Source of the DNA: Cereibacter_A sp052244495
GTDB lineage: Bacteria > Pseudomonadota > Alphaproteobacteria > Rhodobacterales > Rhodobacteraceae
Length of the DNA stretch: 64,000 nt
Assembly: GCA_052244495.1 (NCBI GenBank)
Contig: JBQPXH010000012.1
Direction: 5' to 3' (one strand)
Shown: in pieces, positions 37,015 through 46,389 of the stretch
How positions within the stretch are numbered: position 1 is the stretch's first letter
How the letters are laid out: the number at the start of each line of letters is the position of its first letter
The notes under the pieces: generated by a model
Seen by the model: the letters and a program-made list of their open reading frames with translations, nothing else
The model's database searches: none
Told to the model about the DNA's origin: nothing
Translations under genes and position numbers: made by a program

Positions 37015-38880
37015 TTACTGGAACTGCGCCTGAACCGCAGAGATCGCGGCATCGTTGAGCGTGATGCCGGCCTCCTGCATCAGGCTGTTGGAATAGAGGG
37101 CGAGCGCATCCTGCGACAGCGCCTGTTCGATCTGCGCCGAGAGAGAGGCCTTCAGCGCCTTCGCGGCGTCGTCGTCTGTCGCCGCCGGCTCGATGCTGTC
37201 GAGCCGCAGGACGCCCGCGAAGGCATCGCCCGCGACGGACCGCAAGGCATCGGGCTCCATCTCGAAGGCGGTCTGGACGAGCGTGGGCGGCACGCCCTCG
37301 ACGAAGCCATCGCGCGTCATCGGTCCAAGGTTCTCGACCGGGCCGAAGCTGCCGAGGTCGGTGCCCTCACCGGCGGCTTTCGCGATTTCCTCGGCTCGGG
37401 CGGTCAGCGCCTTGGCCATCGCATCGGCGCGGACAGCCTCGGCGACCTGCTCGCGCACCTCGTCGAAGGGCTTGAGCTGCGGCGGCACGACCTCGTCGAG
37501 ACGCATGGCCAGAAGGCCGCCGTCGTTCAGCTGGATCGTCTCGGGGAAATCGTCCTTCTGCAGGCTGTCGGCGGCGGTCCGGAAGGCCTCGTAGCCTGCG
37601 ATCTCGACGTCGAGCCCGGGGGCGTAGTCGACGGTCGCGATCTTCATGCCCGCCTCGGAAGCCAGATCCTCCAGCGTCGCACCGGCGGCGAGCAGGTCGT
37701 CGATCTGCTCGCGGCGGCTGGTGATGGCACGCCCCGCGGCGTCCTGCTGAAACTCGGTCAGGAGGTCGTCGCGCACGTCCTCGAAGGGCGTCTCCTGCGC
37801 CGCGATCACCCCGTTCACCCGGAAGAGGGCTGGGCCGAGATCGGTCTCGACCGGCCCGGTGATGCCGGGCTCGGTGAGGGCAAAGACCGCATCGGCCGCA
37901 GAGCCCAGCTGCTCGCGCGTGGCGTCGCCCAGGTCGATGTCGGCAAGTTCCAGCCCGCGTTCCGCGACGATCGACTCGAAGGACGCACCCTCGTCGATGC
38001 TCCTTTTCGCGTCGGCTGCGGCCTCGGCCGTCGGGAACACCAGCCGCTCGACCAGCCGCCGCTCGGGCTGGACGAACTCCGACCGGCGCTCGTCATAGAG
38101 CCGGCGCAGCGCATCCTCGTCGGCGGGAAGCGTCCCGGCGACATCCTGCGGCAGGAGCGCTGCATAGGTGATCCGCTTGGTCTCGGGCGCGGTGAAATCG
38201 GCCGGATGGGCGTCGTACCAGGCCTTCAGCTCTTCTTCGGTCGGCGCGGGCAGGGGCTGGGCAAGGTTCGCCTCGGTGACCCGCAGGAGGCTGAAGCTCC
38301 TCCGCTCGGCGATGTAGGCGTGCAGCGCGTCCACCATGGCGGCGGGCGCGGTGAAGCCGCCGCCGACCGCTCCCTGCAGCAGCGACCGGGACATGTCCTC
38401 GCGCAGGCCGTTCTCGAACTCGCCCTCGCTGAGGTTGTTCTGGCGCAGCACGAGGCGATAGGTCTCGCGGTCGAACTGTCCGGAGGGGCCGTGGAAGGCG
38501 TCGGTGCCGGTGATCTCGCGCGCCACGCGTTCGTCGCCGACCGACAGGCCGATCCTGTCCCCTTCGTTGGCCAGCGCGGCCTCGGTCACCAGGCGGCGCC
38601 GGACCTGCTGGTCGAGCCCGAAGGCCCGCGCCATCTCCATCGTGACCTGCTGGTCGATCTGCGCCCCGAGCGCCCGCATCTCCTGCTGGAGCGCGCGGGC
38701 ATAGGCGCCGGTGGTGATGTCGCGGTCACCGACGCTGCCGATCGTGCTGAGGCCGCCGCCGAAGTTCGTCACACCGAAGCCGCCGAGGCCCACGGCCATC
38801 AGGCCGACGAGACCCCAGAACACGATCTGCGTGCCCTTCTTCTTCGGCTTGTGGTGCTCGATCGACGTCAGTCTCGACAT
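37015..38880 (-). CDS. ppiD: PpiD/SurA-type periplasmic peptidylprolyl isomerase
   Basis: Membrane-anchored chaperone assisting outer-membrane and exported proteins. 621 residues. A short basic N-terminus (HHKPKKKG) precedes one transmembrane helix (about 18-36), so the rest is periplasmic. A SurA_N-like helical region (about 40-190) is followed by a parvulin-like region (about 240-370) and a C-terminal helical part. The parvulin part is weakly conserved, so isomerase activity is uncertain. It is the first gene of a ppiD-trpE pair and divergent from the AsmA gene. Confidence 0.88.
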   Translation of the reverse strand: MSRLTSIEHHKPKKKGTQIVFWGLVGLMAVGLGGFGVTNFGGGLSTIGSVGDRDITTGAYARALQQEMRALGAQIDQQVTMEMARAFGLDQQVRRRLVTEAALANEGDRIGLSVGDERVAREITGTDAFHGPSGQFDRETYRLVLRQNNLSEGEFENGLREDMSRSLLQGAVGGGFTAPAAMVDALHAYIAERRSFSLLRVTEANLAQPLPAPTEEELKAWYDAHPADFTAPETKRITYAALLPQDVAGTLPADEDALRRLYDERRSEFVQPERRLVERLVFPTAEAAADAKRSIDEGASFESIVAERGLELADIDLGDATREQLGSAADAVFALTEPGITGPVETDLGPALFRVNGVIAAQETPFEDVRDDLLTEFQQDAAGRAITSRREQIDDLLAAGATLEDLASEAGMKIATVDYAPGLDVEIAGYEAFRTAADSLQKDDFPETIQLNDGGLLAMRLDEVVPPQLKPFDEVREQVAEAVRADAMAKALTARAEEIAKAAGEGTDLGSFGPVENLGPMTRDGFVEGVPPTLVQTAFEMEPDALRSVAGDAFAGVLRLDSIEPAATDDDAAKALKASLSAQIEQALSQDALALYSNSLMQEAGITLNDAAISAVQAQFQ

Positions 38881-39089
38881 GGCAGGTCATCCGGTTTGGG
38901 CGGTTGCGACTGTCTAGGGCCTCGTCGCCGCCGGGGCAAGGTGCAGAGGGCCGCAAGGCGCGGGGGCGCAGGCGGCGCCTCACGCGATCCTGACCGCGCG
39001 TGCGCCGGGCGGCGCCGAGGGGTCGGGCGCGATGCTTGCTGCGGCCGGGGGCGACGGCTAGGCTCGCCTGCAAAAGATCGGAGGTGTCG

Positions 39090-41096
39090 ATGCGCTGGCT
39101 GATCCGACTGGCGGCAGTGTTCCTAGGGCTCGTGGCCCTGTTCCTTGTGGCGCTCGTCATGGTCCCGCGCGAGCGGCTGGCCGAGCTGGCCGCGCGGCAG
39201 TTCGAGGCCTCGACCGGCCGGGCGATGACGATCTCGGGCGATGTCCGGCCCTCCGTCTGGCCCCGGCTCGGCGTGCGCACGGGTCCGGTCACGGTCGCGA
39301 ATGCGGACTGGTCCGATGAGGGGCCGCTGCTCGAAGCGCGGTCGCTCGAGATCGGTCTCGACACGCTCGCCCTGATGCAGGGCACTTGGCGGATCAGCCG
39401 CATCGCTCTCGAACAGCCGGTGATCCGGCTCGAACGCGATGGCGAGGGCCGGTCGAACTGGGATCTCTCGACAGGGGCCGCGTCGGGGTCACCCGGCGCG
39501 GAGGCGACTCCGGGAGCCGAGGCGGGGCCGGAGGCCGAGGGGACATCGGGGGCCGCGGCAGAGGCCGGCTTCCCGCGCTTTTCGCTCGACGAGGGGATCG
39601 TGAAGGACGGTCGCGTCCTCTGGATCGATCGTGTCGCGGGGACGCGGGCGGAAATCGTGGCACTCGAGGCGCAAGTCGGCCTGCCGGAGGCGGGCGGTCC
39701 GGCCGATCTGACCCTTTCGGGGCGCGCCAACGACCGGAGCTTCGCCGTCACGGGACGGCTTCAGGAGGCGGGAAGGGCCTTTGCGGGCCGCGTCGCGCCG
39801 CTCCGCCTCTCGCTCGAGACGGGTGCCGCGCTGATCACCTTCGACGGACAGGCCGGCAGCGCCCCTCTCATGGCCGAGGGGCGGATCGCCGCCAGGCTCG
39901 GGGATCTCGGCGATCTGGCGGCGCTCTTCGGCCAGCCCCGCCCCGAACCGCCGGAGGGTCTCGGGCGCCGGCAACTCGACGTGTCGGGGCTGCTGACGCT
40001 GGCCGAGGCCGGCACGCTGCACCTGCGCGAGGGACAGGTGACGGCGGATGGCAATCGTATGGCGGTCGATGCGGACCTTCAGCTGGACGGCGAACGCCCG
40101 AGCCTCGAGGCGAATGTCCGGGCCGAGGAGCTGGATCTCGGGGGCCTTGCGCAGACGGGTTCGGGCGACGGCGGCGGAGGCACCGGCACCGAGGGCTGGT
40201 CGCGAGAGCCCATCGACACGACGGCGCTTTCCGCGCTCGACCTGCGCCTCGGCCTGTCAGCGGCCAGCATCGATCTCGGAAAGCTGAAGCTCGGCGCGAC
40301 GAAGGCGATCGTGACGATCGACCGGTCCCGGTTGGTGGCCGACCTGCGCGAGGCGGCAGCCTATGGCGGCAGCCTCGTAGGCGAGGTGGTAGTCAATGGC
40401 CGGCAGGGACTGTCCGTCGGGGCCGACCTCACGATCTCGGGGCTCGAAACCGGGCCGCTGTTCGCGGATCTTGCCGGGTTCGACCGGCTGGTAACCCGCG
40501 GCGACCTCGGGCTGAAGCTGCTGGCCTCGGGGCCGCACCAGGAGGCGCTGATGCGGAGCCTCTCGGGCACGGGGTCGGTCAGCTTCGGCAAGGGAGAGCT
40601 TCGGGGACTGGATCTGGCGCGGATGGTGCGGACGCTCGACGCGGGCTCGGTCGGAGAGGGCACGAAGACGATCTTCGACCGGATCGAGGCAGGCTTCTCG
40701 ATCGAGAAAGGGGTGCTGCGCAACGAGGACCTGACGCTCGAGGCGCCGCTGATGCGGGCGACGGGGGCGGGCCGGGTAGGGGTGGGCGAGCGGACCCTCG
40801 ATTACCGACTGGTGCCGACCCTCCTGCCGCGCGAGGACGGCACGGGGGGCGTCAGCGTGCCGGTCCTCGTCACCGGCCCTTGGGCAAAGCCGCGCTACCG
40901 GCTCGACCTTGAGGCGCTGGTGCGCCAGCCGGTCGAGCGGCAGGTGAAGGAACGGCTGCAGGAAGAAGCGGCCGAGCGGCTCGGGGTCGTGCCTGAAGAG
41001 GGCGAGAGCCTCGAGGATGCCGCCAAGCGCCGCGCCCGCGACGCGCTCAGGAACGAGGCGGGGCGGGCCTTGAACCGGTTTCTCGGCGGTAACTGA
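39090..41096 (+). CDS. AsmA family protein
   Basis: 668 residues. One N-terminal transmembrane helix (about 5-24) is followed by the AsmA domain, including a PSVWPRLGVRTGPVTVANA segment near 53-71, a low-complexity Gly/Ala/Glu linker near 130-155, then the AsmA C-terminal domain with LDLRLGLSAASIDLG near 385 and the SGTGSVSFGKGELRGLDL segment near 492-509. AsmA-like proteins form periplasm-spanning bridges thought to move phospholipids to the outer membrane. GGAGGTGTCG fixes the start at 39090. Monocistronic. Confidence 0.9.
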   Translation: MRWLIRLAAVFLGLVALFLVALVMVPRERLAELAARQFEASTGRAMTISGDVRPSVWPRLGVRTGPVTVANADWSDEGPLLEARSLEIGLDTLALMQGTWRISRIALEQPVIRLERDGEGRSNWDLSTGAASGSPGAEATPGAEAGPEAEGTSGAAAEAGFPRFSLDEGIVKDGRVLWIDRVAGTRAEIVALEAQVGLPEAGGPADLTLSGRANDRSFAVTGRLQEAGRAFAGRVAPLRLSLETGAALITFDGQAGSAPLMAEGRIAARLGDLGDLAALFGQPRPEPPEGLGRRQLDVSGLLTLAEAGTLHLREGQVTADGNRMAVDADLQLDGERPSLEANVRAEELDLGGLAQTGSGDGGGGTGTEGWSREPIDTTALSALDLRLGLSAASIDLGKLKLGATKAIVTIDRSRLVADLREAAAYGGSLVGEVVVNGRQGLSVGADLTISGLETGPLFADLAGFDRLVTRGDLGLKLLASGPHQEALMRSLSGTGSVSFGKGELRGLDLARMVRTLDAGSVGEGTKTIFDRIEAGFSIEKGVLRNEDLTLEAPLMRATGAGRVGVGERTLDYRLVPTLLPREDGTGGVSVPVLVTGPWAKPRYRLDLEALVRQPVERQVKERLQEEAAERLGVVPEEGESLEDAAKRRARDALRNEAGRALNRFLGGN

Positions 41097-41246
41097 CACG
41101 CTGCCGAAGCCGGTGCCCCGCGGTCCGGCGTCCCGCCGAGGGCGGGGACGTTCCCGAACGCCGTCAGGCGCACCGGCCGCAGGCTGAAGCTTGGCCCGCG
41201 TCGCGGCACAAGAGCCAGCCCGCATCGCGGCCAGAAGGGCGCGCCG

Positions 41247-41870
41247 TCAGCGGCGACGGTCGCGGCGGGCGCTCATCGGCTGGAACGCGACGCCGACATG
41301 GGCCTCGCAATAGGGCTTGCCGGGCGAGGAGGGCAGGCCGCAGAACCAGAAGTCCTCGGTCGCCGGATCGCCGATCGGCCATTTGCAGGTCCGCTCGGTC
41401 AGTTCCATCAGCGTGAGGCGGCGCGCCCGCTTCTCGACCTCGCGCACCGAAGCCAGCGCCTCGGGGCTGATCTCGTTCGCCGACGGCTGCGGCGGAAGCG
41501 GCTGGCCCGCCGCCACCACGGGCTTCCTGAGCGGCACCGGCGCCGGCGGCGCGGAAGGCGCCGGGGCGGGGCGCTCGGGTGCGGGACGCGGATCGGCGGC
41601 GCGGGGCTGCTCGGCCGTGCGCGCGGGCTCGGCGCGGGGGGCCGTCGGTGCCGGTCCGGCTGCGGGCGTGGGCGCCGCCGGCGACACCTCCTCCTCGGCC
41701 TCGTCGCGACCACCATTGCCGCCCACCCGGTTCGACAGGCCCAGACGGTGCACCTTGCCGATCACCGCATTGCGCGTCACGCCTCCGAGTTCCTTCGCGA
41801 TCTGGCTGGCACTCTGGCCCTCGGTCCACATTCGCTTGAGGGTCTCGACGCGCTCGTCGGTCCAGGACAT
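41247..41870 (-). CDS. gcrA: GcrA cell-cycle regulator
   Basis: Alphaproteobacterial regulator that binds RNA polymerase sigma-70 and stimulates promoters carrying methylated GANTC sites. 207 residues. The N-terminal HTH-like DNA-binding domain reads MSWTDERVETLKRMW and SASQIAKELGGVTRNAVIGK (20-39). Residues about 55-125 are an Ala/Pro-rich linker. The C-terminal sigma-interacting domain carries TCKWPIGDP and FCGLPSSPGKPYCEAH with conserved cysteines. Start at 41870. A ccrM gene is not in the window. Confidence 0.95.
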   Translation of the reverse strand: MSWTDERVETLKRMWTEGQSASQIAKELGGVTRNAVIGKVHRLGLSNRVGGNGGRDEAEEEVSPAAPTPAAGPAPTAPRAEPARTAEQPRAADPRPAPERPAPAPSAPPAPVPLRKPVVAAGQPLPPQPSANEISPEALASVREVEKRARRLTLMELTERTCKWPIGDPATEDFWFCGLPSSPGKPYCEAHVGVAFQPMSARRDRRR

Positions 41871-42439
41871 GCCGCAACTCCGCTTGAGGGTGGACCCGGC
41901 GCCGGGCGCCGGGCTTCCGCCGTCCCCGCTTCCGGGGGAGGAGGGGCGAGATTTACACCCGCCCCGGCCGTGTTTCAAGCCGCTCCCGTGCCGCGTCCCC
42001 GAGCGCCGGGGCGGCGACTCTTCACTCCGCCGAGGGTCAGACGCCCGAGCGGCGACAGGGAGGGCACGATATCTCGCCACATGCCGCGAGGAGGGAGAAG
42101 CGTGCGGATCGGACTCTTGGCGCCATGGCCGGCCCTGCAGCAGGCGTCATCGTTGAGGATCGCGTCGGCAGACCGACTGCGCGCCAAGGGCGCCCGGATT
42201 TCCGCGCGCGGCCGCCCCGTCGTGCCGGAAATATCTGTGGACAGCCGTCCTCTGCGGCGATATGGGCACAGGCATGACCAGCCGGATCCGCATCCTTTCC
42301 GTCCGACGCCGACGCTTCTGAGCGTCCGTCCGTGCCTGCGCGCGCGCAGGCCCCTTCCGCCTGTCATTCCTGCCTGACACATCACGTTGACTTGGGGCGC
42401 CGCCTCTGGCACCCCTTTGGCTTTCCGAGGACCCTGCCG
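41871..42439. other. Long intergenic region between divergent gcrA and argD
   Basis: About 570 bp without a supported gene. Frames that open here have arginine/proline-biased shadow composition. GANTC sites occur at 42016 and 42112, which is about the number expected by chance. A TTGACT at 42387 could be a -35 element for argD, but I find no matching -10. No strong terminator or operator is seen. Confidence 0.5.
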
Positions 42440-43621
42440 ATGATCCCCGCTGTCCTTCCGACCTACAACCGTGCGCCGCTCGCCTTCGTGTCGGGCCAGG
42501 GTTGCTGGCTTACCGCCGAAGATGGAAGCCGATATCTCGACCTCGGCGCGGGCATCGCGGTCAACGCTCTGGGCCATGCCCATCCGGCGCTTGTCGAGGT
42601 GATCTCGGCGCAGGCTGCGAAGCTCTGGCACGTCTCGAACCTCTACCGCATCCCCGAACAGGAGCGGCTGGCCGCGAAGCTGGTCGAGGCGACCTTCGCC
42701 GATACGGTCTTCTTCACCAATTCGGGGACCGAGGCCGCGGAACTCGCGATCAAGATGGTGCGCAAGTACTGGTCCGAGAGGGGGCAGCCCGACCGGATCG
42801 AGATCCTCTGCTTCGAGGGCGCCTTCCACGGCCGTTCGACCGGCGCCATCGCGGCGGCGGGCTCGGAGAAGATGACGAAGGGCTACGGTGCGCTGATGCC
42901 GGGCTTCCGGCAGTTGCCCTTCGGCGATCACGACGCGCTGCGCGCCGCCATCTCGGAGAAGACGGCGGCCGTGATGATCGAACCTGTGCAGGGCGAGGGC
43001 GGCATCCGCGTCCTGCCCGACGTCTGCCTGAAGGGCCTGCGCGACGCCTGCGACTCCGTCGGCGCGCTGCTGGTCTTCGACGAGGTGCAATGCGGCATGG
43101 GCCGGACGGGCAGGCTCTTCGCCCATGAATGGGCCGGGATCGAGCCCGACATCATGATGGTGGCCAAGGGCATCGGCGGCGGCTTTCCGCTGGGCGCGGT
43201 GCTGGCGAAGGAAGCCGCCGCCGCGGCCATGACCGCAGGCACCCACGGCTCGACCTACGGCGGCAATCCCCTGGGCTGCGCAGTGGGGGCCAAGGTGATG
43301 GAGATCGTGGCAGACGCGGCCTTCCTCGCCGAGGTGAACCGCAAGGCCGCGCTCTTCCGCCAGAAGCTCGAGGGGCTGGTCGCAGCGCATCCGGAGGTGT
43401 TCGAGGAGGTCCGCGGAGCGGGCCTGATGCTCGGCCTCAAGTGCCGGGCCCTGAACGCGGACCTCGTGAAGTCGGCCTATGCCCAGCATCTGCTGACCGT
43501 GCCCGCGGCGGACAACGTCGTGCGGCTGCTGCCGGCGCTCAACATCCCCGACGAGGACATAGCCGAGGCCGTGGCACGGCTCGACCGTGCGGCAGGCGCG
43601 CTGGAAGCCGATGCGGCCTGA
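42440..43621 (+). CDS. argD: Acetylornithine aminotransferase
   Basis: PLP enzyme converting N-acetylglutamate semialdehyde to N-acetylornithine; may also serve lysine synthesis. 393 residues. Class III aminotransferase signature: FTNSGTEAAELAIKM near 93-107, FEGAFHGRSTGAI near 126, LLVFDEVQCGMGRTG near 211 and the PLP lysine in MMVAKGIGGGFPLGA near 242. The start at 42440 (MIPAVLPTYNRAP) has AGGA upstream. It is followed by argF after 112 bp, forming an argD-argF pair common in this order. Confidence 0.96.
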   Translation: MIPAVLPTYNRAPLAFVSGQGCWLTAEDGSRYLDLGAGIAVNALGHAHPALVEVISAQAAKLWHVSNLYRIPEQERLAAKLVEATFADTVFFTNSGTEAAELAIKMVRKYWSERGQPDRIEILCFEGAFHGRSTGAIAAAGSEKMTKGYGALMPGFRQLPFGDHDALRAAISEKTAAVMIEPVQGEGGIRVLPDVCLKGLRDACDSVGALLVFDEVQCGMGRTGRLFAHEWAGIEPDIMMVAKGIGGGFPLGAVLAKEAAAAAMTAGTHGSTYGGNPLGCAVGAKVMEIVADAAFLAEVNRKAALFRQKLEGLVAAHPEVFEEVRGAGLMLGLKCRALNADLVKSAYAQHLLTVPAADNVVRLLPALNIPDEDIAEAVARLDRAAGALEADAA

Positions 43622-43733
43622 GGCCTGCCGCCACGGCCGCCCCCGCCGACGAGGGCGTCTTCGCACCGATCACGCATGACCATCCGCGGGCGGCGCTGCC
43701 ACGAGCACGCTCCCGATACAGAAAGCCTTTTCC

Positions 43734-44660
43734 GTGAACCACTTCCTCGACATTCACAAGACCGACACCGCCGAGCTTCGGCAGATGATGGATAACGCGC
43801 ATGCCATGAAGGCGGCGCGCAACGGCCGCCCGAAGGGCCAGCTCGACGACGATCAGCCTCTCGCGGGCCGCATGGTGGCGCTGATCTTCGAGAAGCCTTC
43901 GACCCGCACGCGCGTCTCCTTCGACGTGGGCGTGCGCCAGATGGGCGGGCAGACGATGGTGCTCTCGGGGAAGGAGATGCAGCTCGGCCATGGAGAGACA
44001 ATCGCCGACACGGCCCGCGTCCTCTCGCGCTATGTCGATCTCATCATGATCCGGACCTTCGAGGAGGCGACGCTGCTCGAGATGGCCGAGCATGCGACCG
44101 TGCCGGTCATCAACGGGCTGACGAACCGCACCCATCCCTGCCAGATCATGGCCGACGTGATGACCTACGAGGAGCATCGCGGCCCGATCGCGGGGCGCAA
44201 GGTGGTCTGGGCAGGAGACGGCAACAACGTCTGCGCGTCGTTCCTGCATGCGGCGGGCCAGTTCGGCTTCGACTTCACCTTCACCGGCCCGCCCACGCTC
44301 GACCCCGAGCCCGAGTTCGTGGGCTTTGCGCGCGAGCGGGGCCGGCGCATCTCGATCGAGCGCGATCCGATGCGGGCGGTGGAGGGGGCCGATCTCATCG
44401 TGACCGACACCTGGGTCTCGATGCACGATCCGCAATCCGCCCGCGAGCGGCGGCACAACCAGTTGCGCCCGTATCAGGTGAACGAGGCGCTGATGGCGCA
44501 GGCGCGGCCGGATGCCCTCTTCATGCACTGCCTGCCGGCCCATCGCGACGACGAGGCGACGAGCGCGGTCATGGACGGACCTCACTCGGTGATCTTCGAC
44601 GAGGCCGAGAACCGGCTGCACGCGCAGAAGGCCATCATGCGCTGGTGCCTCGGAGTCTGA
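43734..44660 (+). CDS. argF: Ornithine carbamoyltransferase
   Basis: Makes citrulline from ornithine and carbamoyl phosphate. 308 residues. Carbamoyl-phosphate site STRTRVSFD at 56-64, HPCQ near 129-132, and the ornithine/catalytic motif HCLPAHR near 264-270. It starts with GTG at 43734. As the second gene of the argD-argF pair it draws on the same ornithine pool as the decarboxylase at 21171. Confidence 0.97.
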   Translation: MNHFLDIHKTDTAELRQMMDNAHAMKAARNGRPKGQLDDDQPLAGRMVALIFEKPSTRTRVSFDVGVRQMGGQTMVLSGKEMQLGHGETIADTARVLSRYVDLIMIRTFEEATLLEMAEHATVPVINGLTNRTHPCQIMADVMTYEEHRGPIAGRKVVWAGDGNNVCASFLHAAGQFGFDFTFTGPPTLDPEPEFVGFARERGRRISIERDPMRAVEGADLIVTDTWVSMHDPQSARERRHNQLRPYQVNEALMAQARPDALFMHCLPAHRDDEATSAVMDGPHSVIFDEAENRLHAQKAIMRWCLGV

Positions 44661-44906
44661 CGACCGGCGTGGATCGACCGGCCCGCAGCCTGCGGGGCAG
44701 GCCGATGCGGTCCGAGACATGCGCGGCGCCCGAAATCGGCTTCAGGGTGAGCCACCGGAGTCGGCCCGCGTCGTGACAGATGCGCAGGACGTTCGCAGGA
44801 AGACGGCACCGGGGCCGTTTTCGCGCCGTGACACTCTGCTGTGTCCGTCGGCTCCCAACGGGCCGGCCGTGCGACGTTGCCGTCCGGCTACATCCTGCGG
44901 CGCGCG

Positions 44907-45113
44907 TCAGGCATCCTGCTCGCTCGCCGGCCGGAACCGGCAGCTCCAGCTTGCCACCTGGTATTTCGGATGGTCGAAAACCCATTTCGCCAGCTCGGGC
45001 TGGGCGCGCATGACGCAGGCCACGGGGCTCAGGCCATCGGCGTAGTAGAGGCTGCGCTTTTCGCAGGCAGAGGGAGCGTCACTGAGGCACGCTACAAAGG
45101 CAAGTTCGATCAT
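44907..45113 (-). CDS. Small conserved protein with four cysteines
   Basis: 68 residues, no known function. C9, C17, C33 and C58 and the segments CVMRAQPELAKWVFDHP (33-49) and SWSC suggest a compact, possibly disulfide- or metal-held fold. I recall similar short proteins in other Rhodobacteraceae. I chose the ATG at 45113 because AAGAGG lies six bases upstream; the longer frame to 45185 would add 24 residues without a good site. It stands alone between argF and the Gre-like gene. Confidence 0.7.
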   Translation of the reverse strand: MIELAFVACLSDAPSACEKRSLYYADGLSPVACVMRAQPELAKWVFDHPKYQVASWSCRFRPASEQDA

Positions 45114-45287
45114 GTCGACCTCTTCACTGGGTTGGCGAGGTCCTCCCTGAACACCGCTGATACAGCGAAAACCTTGCCTGACCATTCACGCGCAGTGCCG
45201 TGCGAGGGGCTGAAACCATATTCCGGCGGATGATGTGCAGAAACGGCGGCAATCGCCAAAAAGTTTCGCAGAGAGAAAAATCGAGCA

Positions 45288-45782
45288 TCACAGAGGCCGC
45301 GCGATTCCGATCACCGCCAGCGTGACTTCGCCAGCCGGCCGGGTCCAGATCACCTTTTCGCCGATCCGCGCGCCCAGGAGCGCCACGGCGAGCGGAGAGT
45401 GCGGCGCGATGCGATGGCGGGCTGCCGAAGCCTCGTCCTCGCCGGTGATCTCCCAGACCGTCTCGCGGCCGTCCTCGTCCTGGACGGTCACGCAGAGGCC
45501 GAAGGCAACCTCGTCGAGCGGCTGGTCCGCGGGATCGACCGGGATGGCCGAAGCGATCCGTGCCTCCAGATAGCGGATGTCGCGTTCGGCCGCGGCCTCG
45601 GGCAGCCGGTCCAGCCGGTCGGGCCGCGCCCGGAGATCCTGAAGGCGGGCCTGGGTTGCGCGCAGCCGCTCCTTGAGATCGGCAAGGCCGCGCGGCGTGA
45701 CCAGATTGGGATGCCGGCTGATCGGCAGGTCGGGGAGCGGGGCATTGTCGGGACCGTCCTCCTTCACGAAGGCGCGGCTCAT
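45288..45782 (-). CDS. GreA/GreB family transcription factor lacking the usual tip motif
   Basis: 164 residues. The C-terminal FKBP-like domain of Gre factors is clear (VDPADQPLDEVAFG near 81-94, SPLAVALLGARIGEKVIW near 131-148). The N-terminal helical hairpin is short, and the acidic tip motif GDxSENAxY that lets Gre factors trigger RNA cleavage is not present; the place reads DRLPEAAAERDIRYLE. The N-terminus (MSRAFVKEDG) matches a known GreB-like subfamily. It may bind the RNA polymerase secondary channel without stimulating cleavage. Its ATG overlaps the Nudix stop (ATGA). Confidence 0.85.
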   Translation of the reverse strand: MSRAFVKEDGPDNAPLPDLPISRHPNLVTPRGLADLKERLRATQARLQDLRARPDRLDRLPEAAAERDIRYLEARIASAIPVDPADQPLDEVAFGLCVTVQDEDGRETVWEITGEDEASAARHRIAPHSPLAVALLGARIGEKVIWTRPAGEVTLAVIGIARPL

Positions 45783-46219
45783 CGGACGATCACCTCCAGC
45801 GGATCGTAGAGGATGCCCGCGCCCCAGGCGGTTGCGGCGAGGCTGTCGGGCTTGTGGCGGATGCGCGCGATTTCCGCGCGGGTGAAGAAGCGCCGCTCGG
45901 TCACGACGCCGGCCGGGTCGAGCCACTCGGTCGAGAGGAGGCCCGCGGTGATCCGGCAGCGGAAATAGACGTCGACCTGATGGAAGCCGGTGTCCGGGTC
46001 GTGGAACTCGTTGACGAGGCAGGGATCGCCCACCGCTACGGCAAGCCCCGTCTCCTCTGCGACCTCGCGGACGAGGTTGTCGGGCAACGAGGCGCCGGCT
46101 TCGACGCCCCCGCCGGGCGCGCACCAGAGATCCGATATCCCGCCGGGCCATGCGTTGACGAGGAGGAGCCGGTCCTCGTGCAGGATCAGGGCGCGGACGG
46201 CGAGGCGAGGGACCTTCAT
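45779..46219 (-). CDS. Nudix hydrolase
   Basis: 146 residues. Pyrophosphohydrolase fold with the Nudix box at about 36-59: GGGVEAGA, then REVAEETGL. The box keeps REVxEExG, the main metal ligands, but the glutamate usually found at the G-x5-E position is alanine (A43). Substrate unknown; nucleotide sugars or oxidised nucleotides are typical. Start is uncertain: the ATG at 46219 (MKVPRLAVRAL) fits related proteins; the ATG at 46255 adds 12 residues. It is coupled to the Gre-like gene through a 4-base overlap. Confidence 0.85.
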   Translation of the reverse strand: MKVPRLAVRALILHEDRLLLVNAWPGGISDLWCAPGGGVEAGASLPDNLVREVAEETGLAVAVGDPCLVNEFHDPDTGFHQVDVYFRCRITAGLLSTEWLDPAGVVTERRFFTRAEIARIRHKPDSLAATAWGAGILYDPLEVIVR

Positions 46220-46294
46220 GAGGCGAGCCTCGCAGGCCGCGGGCGCTTTGTCCATGGCGGCGCCTTCGCCCGTCCGGCGGGAGCGACGGGGGGT

Positions 46295-46329
46295 GCCGGC
46301 TGCGGGGGCATCGAGCCCCCGCAGCCGGC
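46295..46329. terminator. Perfect GC hairpin between hrpB and the Nudix gene
   Basis: 15-bp perfect inverted repeat (GCCGGCTGCGGGGGC and its complement) with a 5-base loop, 61 bp past the hrpB stop. No T run follows on either strand, so it may act as a transcript-end stabiliser or Rho-assisted stop. Confidence 0.5.
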
Positions 46330-46389
46330 GCTGCCGCGGACGGAGTGCCGCCGCCCGCCAAGGCTGTCCCCCGGCGTGGCGCTGGTGCC

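Noticed and set aside
42016..42116. Two GANTC sites upstream of gcrA, possible CcrM/GcrA control
   Set aside because: One site per about 340 bp is expected at this GC content, so two in 570 bp is not notable.
42232..42244. TGTGGACAG resembling a DnaA box
   Set aside because: Two mismatches to the consensus, isolated, and no other origin features.
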